Shown in pieces: positions 24,608-31,583 of a DNA stretch of 35,695 nt; the first letter of the stretch is position 1; each line of letters begins with the position of its first letter. A program made the position numbers and the translations under genes. Under the pieces are notes generated by a model, which did no database searches, was not told the origin of the DNA, and was given only the letters and a program-made list of their open reading frames with translations. Where the stretch lies: positions 1 through 35,695 of the forward strand of contig JAUCGF010000008.1 in NCBI GenBank assembly GCA_030378005.1. Reading direction: 5' to 3'. Origin of the DNA: Desulfococcaceae bacterium HSG9 (GTDB taxonomy: Bacteria > Desulfobacterota > Desulfobacteria > Desulfobacterales > JAUCGF01).

Positions 24608-25328
24608 CAAACATCAATATTCAATTTTATCCGAACGCTATTTCGAATGTCTTCTGGGCGATTTCACAGCATTGAGCTGGATGATCGGCCTTGCGCCCTT
24701 AGTGTCCGCACCCATTGTCTTGCGATGGCAGTCCTTTCAACCCACCGATACACTGTATTTCGTTTTTGCGTTGAGTACCGTCTTTTTTGGCTGTATCAAC
24801 GCTTGCGGGGAAATATCCAAAGAGGCCGCCATTTATAAAAGGGAGCGGTTGTTCGGCCTGAACAGCGGGGCATATCTGGCATCAAAAATCAAAATACTGA
24901 GCCTTTTGGGGTTAGTGCAAATCGGCATTTTTTATTTTATCATCGAGCGGTATCTCAATACCGATCTGGTACCGGTTCTCACCTTTAACACTCTGTTCTG
25001 GTCATATTTTGCAGGCATGAGCATCGGCCTGATGTTTTCAAGATGGTGTGGTACGACCCTTAAAGCTCTTATTTCCGTGCCATTGGTCATCATCCCCCAG
25101 ATCGTATTTTCAAAATTCGTGCTTCCACAGAATACGTTAAAAGGCGCAGCTTTGAAAATCGAAAAGCTGATGGTGGCAAAATGGGGCTTCGAAGCGTTGC
25201 AGCATTGTAAAAAAGGTCAAATTGTATGGGGTGATTATCTTTTTTCCATTACAATATTGATCGGCTTGAGTATCATATTTCTGTTTTTGACACTTTTTCA
25301 TCTTTGGTTTGCCGGGGAGGACACATGA
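24600..25328 (+). CDS. ABC-2 type permease subunit
   Basis: A 242-residue membrane protein with about six hydrophobic segments. It has the ABC-2/ABCG features ILSERYFECLLGD at the N-terminus and FGCINACGEISKEAAIYKRE, followed by LFGLNSGAYLASKI, which is the coupling region of ABCG permeases. In many ABCG systems it is fused to the ATPase; here the two are separate but overlapping genes. The start is TTG at 24600, the only candidate upstream that keeps the conserved N-terminal helix. The next gene overlaps by ATGA. Confidence 0.82.
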   Translation: MFNKHQYSILSERYFECLLGDFTALSWMIGLAPLVSAPIVLRWQSFQPTDTLYFVFALSTVFFGCINACGEISKEAAIYKRERLFGLNSGAYLASKIKILSLLGLVQIGIFYFIIERYLNTDLVPVLTFNTLFWSYFAGMSIGLMFSRWCGTTLKALISVPLVIIPQIVFSKFVLPQNTLKGAALKIEKLMVAKWGFEALQHCKKGQIVWGDYLFSITILIGLSIIFLFLTLFHLWFAGEDT

Positions 25329-25780
25329 AAAAATCGACAGTGGCATTCATATTGGTCGTGTTGGTTCTGGCGGGCTATTTCGCCTATGACGCCGAGTGGG
25401 GACGCTCTTTTTTTAGCGGTCTGTTTTCTGAAGACCTGAAAATTATGAGAGAGAACAGCCTCGCATTTATGGAAGACATCAAGTTCAAAGATTTTAAAAA
25501 CGCCGCCTCCTACCACCACCCCGATGACCAGAAAAAAGCGGATATTCCCCATTTGATTCAAAGACTGTTCAAGATCAAACCGGAACTTTTAGACATCATG
25601 GAATATGAAATCCTTGATACTTCGCTTGATTCCACCCAAAAAAGAGGACGTGTGAAACTAAAGGCAAAAGTCCATCTGCTCAATTCCGATAAGATCGAAT
25701 CACCTGAAATGATTTTGTATTATCATAAAAAAGAGGACAAATGGTATATGGAGCTGGAATCTTCATTGAGAGGCCGGTAG
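25325..25780 (+). CDS. Small membrane-anchored protein of the ABC operon, unknown function
   Basis: A 151-residue protein with one N-terminal transmembrane or uncleaved signal segment (TVAFILVVLVLAGYFAY) and a soluble, charged extracytoplasmic part that resembles NTF2/DUF-like lipocalin-size domains without a clear family match. The ATG at 25325 overlaps the permease stop by four bases and has GGGGAGG just upstream, so translation is coupled. This position suggests a periplasmic accessory subunit of the ABC transporter. I do not recognise the family. Confidence 0.75.
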   Translation: MKKSTVAFILVVLVLAGYFAYDAEWGRSFFSGLFSEDLKIMRENSLAFMEDIKFKDFKNAASYHHPDDQKKADIPHLIQRLFKIKPELLDIMEYEILDTSLDSTQKRGRVKLKAKVHLLNSDKIESPEMILYYHKKEDKWYMELESSLRGR

Positions 25781-25850
25781 GATTTTCCCATCGTCCAAAG
25801 CAAAATCACTATAACGTACTTGTTTTTTTCATTTTCTAATCCACTTTACA

Positions 25851-25931
25851 AAGGAAAATTTTTATGCTGACGTTAGACTGTCTGAGCGCCCTTTTTAAAC
25901 AAAAAACCGAACTTGTGTCGGCTATTGTTAA
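25851..25931 (+). repeat. Left copy of an 81 bp direct repeat (duplicated lutC 5' end)
   Basis: This segment aligns with 30947-31027 without gaps, with 72 of 81 positions identical in my hand count. It covers the ribosome-binding site (AAGGAAAA), the start codon and the first ~22 codons of lutC. The two copies are direct repeats bounding the 5.0 kb block 25932-30946. The best explanation is an insertion or duplication event at the lutC start. Confidence 0.85.
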
Positions 25932-25950
25932 GAAACTGACCAGATATTAA
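25864..25950 (+). pseudogene. Truncated duplicate of the lutC start
   Basis: A 28-codon frame with its own Shine-Dalgarno encodes LSALFKQKTELVSAIVKK, nearly identical to residues 7-24 of the complete lutC at 30960 (LSALFKQKAELVSAVVKE), then diverges and stops at TAA 25948-25950. It is too short to be the LUD domain. It may still be translated and could couple to the downstream gene, whose Shine-Dalgarno begins a few bases later. Confidence 0.85.
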
Positions 25951-25965
25951 CAAGGGAGAATAAAA

Positions 25966-26646
25966 ATGGCTAGAAAGAAGCAATCGCGAGGAGAATGCAA
26001 ATTTTGCAGCCGGGAAATGACCAAAGGCGGTTTGACACGTCATTTTTCAAAATGTGCGAAATATCTGGAAGCTATTGAGGAAGCTGATAAAAAAAGGGGT
26101 AAAAAACAAAAAATCTATCATGTACAGATTCAGGATGCCTGGCAGAAGGATTTCTGGTTGCATTTGGAAATGGAAGATTCGGCAGACTTGGAAGATTTGG
26201 ATGCTTATCTACGAAGTATCTGGTTGGAGTGTTGCGGTCATTTGAGCCAATTTTCCACAGGAGGGTGGGGAGATGAAATTCCGATGAATACACCGATCAA
26301 GAACCTTTTTCAAAAAGGGCTGAAATTAACCCATATTTACGATTTCGGTTCTTCTTCCGAAACCCTGGTCAAGGTAATTGGTGAACGCGAGGGCAAACCC
26401 CTTACCAAGTATCCGATTTTTCTAATGGCTCGAAACAAACTCCCCGAAGTCGCTTGCATCGAATGTAAACAAAAAGCTTCATGGTTATGTATGGAGTGTA
26501 TGTATGAATACGAAGAACCCGGCTTTTTATGCGACAAACATGCTGAAAATCACCCACACGAAAACTATGGAGAGCCGGTTCCATTAATGAATTCTCCCAG
26601 AGTTGGTATATGCGGTTATGACGGACCGGCAGAGCCGCCATATTAG
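25966..26646 (+). CDS. pRiA4b ORF-3-like protein with zinc-binding ends
   Basis: A 226-residue soluble protein. Its N-terminus has a C2H2-like finger, CKFCSREMTKGGLTRHFSKC (C-x2-C-x12-H-x3-C). The centre, IYHVQIQDAWQKDFWLHLEM followed by LRSIWLECCGHLSQF, matches the plasmid pRiA4b ORF-3 family. The C-terminus has paired cysteines (CIECKQKASWLCMEC) and a C/H-rich tail (FLCDKHAENHPHENYG), a likely second zinc site. Function of the family is unknown. An AAGGGAGA Shine-Dalgarno precedes the ATG. It is the first gene inside the block bounded by the lutC-derived direct repeat. Confidence 0.8.
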   Translation: MARKKQSRGECKFCSREMTKGGLTRHFSKCAKYLEAIEEADKKRGKKQKIYHVQIQDAWQKDFWLHLEMEDSADLEDLDAYLRSIWLECCGHLSQFSTGGWGDEIPMNTPIKNLFQKGLKLTHIYDFGSSSETLVKVIGEREGKPLTKYPIFLMARNKLPEVACIECKQKASWLCMECMYEYEEPGFLCDKHAENHPHENYGEPVPLMNSPRVGICGYDGPAEPPY

Positions 26647-26649
26647 TTC

Positions 26650-26747
26650 GTAGGCTGGGTTGAGGAACGAAACCCAGCATTTTTTAATAATAAAAACAGT
26701 CCCTCATTTTTTGAATAAGCTGGGTTTCGTGCCTCAACCCAGCCTAC
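26650..26747. repeat. Paired GTAG-footed REP elements (BIME-like)
   Basis: Two 29 base units at 26650-26678 and 26719-26747 are inverted to each other and match at 28 of 29 positions. Each starts GTAGGCTGGGTTGAGG and folds as GCTGGGTT/AACCCAGC right after the GTAG foot. The 40 base spacer is A/T-rich. This is the classical arrangement of a bacterial interspersed mosaic element and could also act as a terminator for the upstream zinc-protein gene. Confidence 0.85.
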
Positions 26748-26888
26748 ATAGTGCATTAGAAAGAGCGCGGCCTGAAAGTAAAGAACATTGCTCCCGGTAC
26801 TGTTCCCATTGTATTCTGACACTTTTGCTGAGTTCATTACTCTTTCAGGCATTTGACACTTTTCGAATGAGTGCAAGGAAAATATGAT

Positions 26889-28313
26889 ATGACAACGTCC
26901 CAAAAGTTACACCTGATTTTCATTTGTTATGCAAAAGAAGACATAGAGGCTGTCAAGGAACTCCATAAAAAATTGAAGCAGGCAGGATTCAATCCATGGC
27001 TAGATCAAATTGATATTTTGGGGGGACAGAATCAGAATTTTGTTATCAGGCAAACAATGAAATCAACGGATTTTGCTTTGATTTGCCTTTCTCAGGCTTC
27101 TGTACGTAAACGAGGCTATCTTAACAAAGAGATAAAATGGGCCCTGGATCGACAGGATGAAATGCTTGAGGGCGATATTTTTCTGATTCCGGTGAAACTG
27201 GAGGAATGCGATTTGCCTGATCGTATTTCCGTGTTTCAGTATGTTGATTTGTTTGCTTCGGATGGTTTTGAACGGCTAGCCAGGGCCATGAAACATCAGT
27301 CAGGTCAAGCCATTGATTCTGATTCTGAAATCATAATGCCTTCAGGACCAAATCCTTTTTATTATGGTGGTGCGGTGCCCACACAATTGTTTTGTGGACG
27401 CAAAGAGGTCTTGCAAGCTATTACTGCACGAATCGGCGGACCAGCTCTCCAGTCTGTTTCCATTGTAGGTGAACGGCGCATGGGTAAATCATCATTGCTG
27501 GTTTATGTCAAAAATGAACTGGTCAAACGCCTACCTCAAAATCACAACTACCTGATCATTTACATAGATTTAATGAAAGGCTTTTGCCATACTCGAAAGG
27601 GCCTCATGCACGCCTTGCGCAGGGAGTTGACCAAAGCATGGCGGGAACCCTGGTCAAAGGATGGAGATGGTGATTTGGAAGTTTTTGATTTTGCAGTTGA
27701 AGATTTGCAGGATGAAAATATCCGCCTGATTCTCTGCTTAGATGAAGTGGAAAATCTGACCAAACGCCCTGGTGAGTTTGACGATCTTTTGGAAGACTTG
27801 CGGGCTAACGGGCAAATGGGGCAGATTGGAATGATAACTGCGTCGGCTCAACCACTGGCTGATCTATGTAATGAGCATAAGTTGAGTTCTCCTTTCTTCA
27901 ATATTTTTAGTCAAAACTGGTTGGGATTGTTGAAAGCGGATGAATGGAAATCCTTGGTTAAAAACAATATGCCTGTAAACCAGGATGATTTGCTTTTTAT
28001 TGCAGAAATGGTCGGGGGCCATCCATTATTTACACAGATTGCAGCTTTTCACCTGTGGGAAATTAAAGCAAAGGGGGCTGTTGATTATGATCACCTCAAA
28101 TCGTTGTTAAAGCAGGAGATTACTCCACATCTGAAATACTTATGGCAGAAACTATCCTCTTGTGAAAAGATGGCTTTGCGCTATTATACAGGAAAATCAG
28201 TAGGGGTACCTCCGAGGATCATATTAAATCAACTTAGTCGGCGTGGAATTTTAGGAAAAAATCAGCTTTTTTGTCAGCTTTTTACTGAATTAATCAACGA
28301 GGGTGTAAAATGA
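26889..28313 (+). CDS. TIR domain - STAND-like NTPase
   Basis: A 474-residue cytosolic protein. Residues ~6-135 are a TIR_2-type domain: LHLIFICYAKEDIEAVKELH, FNPWLDQIDILGG, then CLSQASVRKRGYLNKEIKWA with E81 at the position of the catalytic glutamate of NAD-cleaving TIRs. Residues ~155-460 are an NTPase introduced by NPFYYGGAVPTQLFCGR, with Walker A VGERRMGKSS (193-202) and Walker B LILCLDEVENL (D285, E286), ending in helical and winged-helix-like parts. TIR-STAND proteins are known antiphage NADases that fire on sensing a trigger. The ATG at 26889 was chosen over GTG 26871 because AAGGA lies upstream. It overlaps the next gene by ATGA. Confidence 0.85.
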   Translation: MTTSQKLHLIFICYAKEDIEAVKELHKKLKQAGFNPWLDQIDILGGQNQNFVIRQTMKSTDFALICLSQASVRKRGYLNKEIKWALDRQDEMLEGDIFLIPVKLEECDLPDRISVFQYVDLFASDGFERLARAMKHQSGQAIDSDSEIIMPSGPNPFYYGGAVPTQLFCGRKEVLQAITARIGGPALQSVSIVGERRMGKSSLLVYVKNELVKRLPQNHNYLIIYIDLMKGFCHTRKGLMHALRRELTKAWREPWSKDGDGDLEVFDFAVEDLQDENIRLILCLDEVENLTKRPGEFDDLLEDLRANGQMGQIGMITASAQPLADLCNEHKLSSPFFNIFSQNWLGLLKADEWKSLVKNNMPVNQDDLLFIAEMVGGHPLFTQIAAFHLWEIKAKGAVDYDHLKSLLKQEITPHLKYLWQKLSSCEKMALRYYTGKSVGVPPRIILNQLSRRGILGKNQLFCQLFTELINEGVK

Positions 28314-30862
28314 AGACTCCTGAACTCAATGCGAATTTTTTCCAAGAATGCCGACAATTATTCTTCTTGGTTTTTTTTAAACCAATTACGTTAAGGCGTT
28401 ATATAAGAATGTTAACTCCTTATTCAGGAGAAAAGATTACAATATGGAAAGCAATAAAACAAAATACTCCAAACGTAAACCGTTTTATCAATGTGCTATT
28501 GGCTACAACTTTTATCGCGACCAGTTTAAGCATTTTCTCAATAGTTTTATTTTCTTATGGACTCGTAATGCAAGAATTTTCTTTATTGTACATCTTGATG
28601 CTCGCAGTGATGAGCGCTATAGGTGGTTTGATACTCAGTATTATGTATAACATAATTTTCTTTATGGTAATAGGTGCAGCTGGAGATATAGCATTCGGTG
28701 TAACTACAACAATGATTTACAGTGTGGTAGCGAGTGTTTGGGTAGGATGGGGCTTGGGTGTTGGGATGATAGCCTCAGGAGGAGATTTAAATTCAATAGA
28801 TATCCCTAATGAAATGGATAATTTGTTTACCATGAGCATCTTTTCTGGTATCTTACTCGGTTTGGTGTTCGATGTTCGAGTAAGCGTGACGGGAATCGTA
28901 TCATACTTGCTGGTAATGGGAATCATAAGTATTCCAGGAAACTTGAGCTATGATTTTGATGCAGAAACAGTCTTTTATCTTGCCGCAGGAGATGTAGTGA
29001 ATATCTTGGCAGCAGTTTTAATATTCAATATTACGAGAGGTATAGCGGGAGACCTGATTATGGCTTTTGTGATAGGCATAGTCGTATTAATACAGCTTAT
29101 GTTTATGAAGATATATATAGAATTAAGTATACTTTATAGCTTAGTATTCATCGTAAGTTTTTTATTGGGCTATTTTCGGGTTATTTATTATTGGTTTGAA
29201 TTACCTTTTCATCTTTTTCTAGTATATTACAGCCGCATCCGCCCTTTTCGTATTTTGAGTATTTTAAGATATTCACCTGTTTTTTGGGATGAAAAAATCT
29301 GGTTTCGTCTTCCTTTTTTAGACTATTTGCTCAGGCAAGGATTTAAGGAAAACGAAGAAGAAGGTTTTGAACGAATTATACAAGTTGCACAATCATTTCG
29401 GCAAAGACAAACTGCTTTCTCTGCTCTTGCATGGGTTATATCCGATTCCCTAAAAAAAGTAACTGACACTGTATCATTAATAGGAAGAGTAAAACAATTG
29501 GAAGGTTTGCCTGAAATTTTAGAAGATTTTGAAGAAGATACTTCAGATATGTTCCCAAATTTTCAAGCAATTAGCAGAGGGCTGGCTTCTTCTCCGAATA
29601 CAGATATTTATAGCCGTCGACTTAGTTTAAGAGATACTTTGAATCAGTTAGATATCCTAAATAGCAGGGTTAAACTTTTTGGGAAATTAGCTATCGAACG
29701 ATGGGAGCCAGTTGTTGAACAGTGGCAAAAAGTAATATCAAATGAATTGATTAAGCTATCAGATGTGACCAATAAAACTGAAAACCCATATCAGACAGGC
29801 AATCCTCTTCAACTCACACGTAAAGTTCTCTTCAAAGGTCGTCAATATCTTCGGGATGCAGTTGTCAATTCCCTGTTGGAACACAATCGACCAACCTTTA
29901 TTTTGCACGGCCCCAGGCGAATGGGCAAAACCTCATTTTTGCTTCAACTTCCTGCTTTGCTTCCCGGTCATACCATTCCTGTTTTTATTGATTTGCAGCG
30001 ACCGGCATATATGCAGGATACCAACTCTTTTCTTTTTTATATCGCGAGGACAATCAGCCGGGATTCACGGCCTTATCGGATTATCATTCCGCCACCTAGA
30101 AAGGAAGAATTTACGGACTATCCTTTTAAAGCCTTTGAAACTTGGTTAGAGGCTATCTGCCTGCCTTTCTTGAAAAACTTTAATATCCTGCTTACATTTG
30201 ACGAATTTGAAAAATTAGGCGAAGCCATTCAAAAAGGAAAAATAGATCACGAAATCCTGGATGAACTGCGCCATCTTATACAGCACCAGTCCCAAATGGC
30301 CTTTCTTTTTGCCGGAGTCCGGACAATGGAAGATTTTGGGCCGGACTGGTCTTCATATTTTATCAATATCAAACCCATCCAAATCAGCTATCTTCTGCCT
30401 GAAGAAGGGCGTTCTCTTATTACCGATCCTGACCCTGAAGCAAATTTCACCTTAAAATACGATGAAGAAGTCGTGAACCAGATCGTCGAAATGACCTGCT
30501 GCCACCCGTTTCTTGTGCAAGTAGTATGCTCTGCCATTGTAGAAGAAGCCAATGCAGCAAAAATAAATCATGTGGATTTGCCTCTTTTGGAGAAAGCCGT
30601 TATCCGCGCGCTCCAGCAGGGAGAGCCATATTTCCGAAATATATGGGATGAAATGGCCGGACAGAATGGGCAGGCGGTTTTAAGGCGGATCGCTATGTCG
30701 GAAGAATCGCTTGATCTTCATGAAACAGATTCTAATATCCAGAAAGCTCTGGTGCGCATGGTTAAGCTAAAAGTTTTGACTAAAAATGATAATGGAACAT
30801 ATAAAGTGGAAGTTCCGTTGGTTAAACGATGGATTTTGGAACTATCACCAATCAGCTACTGA
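28310..30862 (+). CDS. Multi-spanning membrane protein with C-terminal STAND-like NTPase
   Basis: An 850-residue protein with an unusual layout. Residues ~58-310 hold about 8-10 hydrophobic helices (for example LSIFSIVLFSYGLVMQEF, IVVLIQLMF, SLVFIVSFLLGYF). Residues ~340-490 are a charged helical linker. Residues ~498-850 are an AAA_16/STAND-type NTPase with FKGRQYLRDAV, Walker A HGPRRMGKTS (533-542), Walker B NILLTFDEFEKL (D631, E632), and a winged-helix-like C-terminus. The P-loop RRMGK(S/T)S is shared with the TIR partner, whose stop codon it overlaps. The first half is strikingly AT-rich compared with the second. It is likely a membrane-acting partner or effector; no characterised homologue is recognised. 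Confidence 0.75.
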   Translation: MKTPELNANFFQECRQLFFLVFFKPITLRRYIRMLTPYSGEKITIWKAIKQNTPNVNRFINVLLATTFIATSLSIFSIVLFSYGLVMQEFSLLYILMLAVMSAIGGLILSIMYNIIFFMVIGAAGDIAFGVTTTMIYSVVASVWVGWGLGVGMIASGGDLNSIDIPNEMDNLFTMSIFSGILLGLVFDVRVSVTGIVSYLLVMGIISIPGNLSYDFDAETVFYLAAGDVVNILAAVLIFNITRGIAGDLIMAFVIGIVVLIQLMFMKIYIELSILYSLVFIVSFLLGYFRVIYYWFELPFHLFLVYYSRIRPFRILSILRYSPVFWDEKIWFRLPFLDYLLRQGFKENEEEGFERIIQVAQSFRQRQTAFSALAWVISDSLKKVTDTVSLIGRVKQLEGLPEILEDFEEDTSDMFPNFQAISRGLASSPNTDIYSRRLSLRDTLNQLDILNSRVKLFGKLAIERWEPVVEQWQKVISNELIKLSDVTNKTENPYQTGNPLQLTRKVLFKGRQYLRDAVVNSLLEHNRPTFILHGPRRMGKTSFLLQLPALLPGHTIPVFIDLQRPAYMQDTNSFLFYIARTISRDSRPYRIIIPPPRKEEFTDYPFKAFETWLEAICLPFLKNFNILLTFDEFEKLGEAIQKGKIDHEILDELRHLIQHQSQMAFLFAGVRTMEDFGPDWSSYFINIKPIQISYLLPEEGRSLITDPDPEANFTLKYDEEVVNQIVEMTCCHPFLVQVVCSAIVEEANAAKINHVDLPLLEKAVIRALQQGEPYFRNIWDEMAGQNGQAVLRRIAMSEESLDLHETDSNIQKALVRMVKLKVLTKNDNGTYKVEVPLVKRWILELSPISY

Positions 30863-30946
30863 ACTTGCCTATTACCAACATTGTAGACAAATCATAAATC
30901 ACAAAATATAACCTTGCTGAGTATAACCCACTTTACTAATTTTACT

Positions 30947-31027
30947 AAGGAGAATTTTTATGCAGACGCCAGATAGTCTGAGCGCCCTTTTTAAACAAAA
31001 AGCCGAACTTGTGTCGGCTGTCGTTAA
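30947..31027 (+). repeat. Right copy of the 81 bp direct repeat (lutC 5' end)
   Basis: The functional copy: ribosome-binding site AAGGAG, ATG and first codons of lutC. Its partner at 25851-25931 differs at nine positions. Together they define the edges of the TIR-NTPase island. Confidence 0.85.
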
Positions 31028-31580
31028 AGAAGTCAAAACACCCCACGAGGCTTTGCAGTATGCGATTGATGTATGCGAGCGCAAAGAGAATTGCCTGAGT
31101 CTTATGCCTGCGCTGAATGAGCCGCCAGATGCGAATCCGGCCAAAATCATTGCCGCGCCGGCGCTGGATGCGACACTCACAGATGCAATGCGCGCGCTTT
31201 GTGAAAAAAACAACATCCGATTTCTGACTTCGGGATTGCGTGAACACCTGGCCGGTATTGATATCGGTTTGACTTTTGCGGATTATGGCATTGCTGAAAC
31301 CGGCACGCTGGTGCTGGATTCGAGCAGCGAAGAAGTGCGTCTAACAACTATGATCAGTGAAATTCATATCGCTATTTTGCCTCAATCCAAAATTCGGCCT
31401 GACGCTTATCACTTGGAAGACGAGCTCGGAAAAAACATGCGCTCTTACCCGAACTACACCGCGTTTATCACCGGCGCCAGCCGTACCGCCGATATTGAAC
31501 GCGTACTGGCTTTGGGCGTGCATGGCCCGTTGGAACTTCATATTTTAATCATACCGGAACCGGAAAAGGAGCGAACGTAA
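30960..31580 (+). CDS. lutC: LUD-domain protein LutC/LldG of lactate oxidation
   Basis: A 206-residue LUD (LutC/YkgG) protein. Such proteins form, with LutA and LutB, an iron-sulfur, flavin-independent L-lactate oxidising complex. Sulfate reducers have the two-gene form, with an LldG-like protein and a large fused iron-sulfur protein. Visible family segments are IDIGLTFADYGIAETGTLVL, RLTTMISEIHIAIL and YTAFITGASRTADIERVLALG, followed by HGPLELHILI, the typical C-terminus. AAGGAG precedes the ATG. It is followed after 3 bases by the fused gene. Its 5' end is duplicated at 25851-25931. Confidence 0.92.
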   Translation: MQTPDSLSALFKQKAELVSAVVKEVKTPHEALQYAIDVCERKENCLSLMPALNEPPDANPAKIIAAPALDATLTDAMRALCEKNNIRFLTSGLREHLAGIDIGLTFADYGIAETGTLVLDSSSEEVRLTTMISEIHIAILPQSKIRPDAYHLEDELGKNMRSYPNYTAFITGASRTADIERVLALGVHGPLELHILIIPEPEKERT

Positions 31581-31583
31581 AAA

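Noticed and set aside
26853..26888. TTGACA and TATGAT boxes as the promoter of the TIR gene
   Set aside because: The spacing is 24 bases, too long for a sigma-70 promoter, and the TATGAT overlaps the ribosome-binding region.
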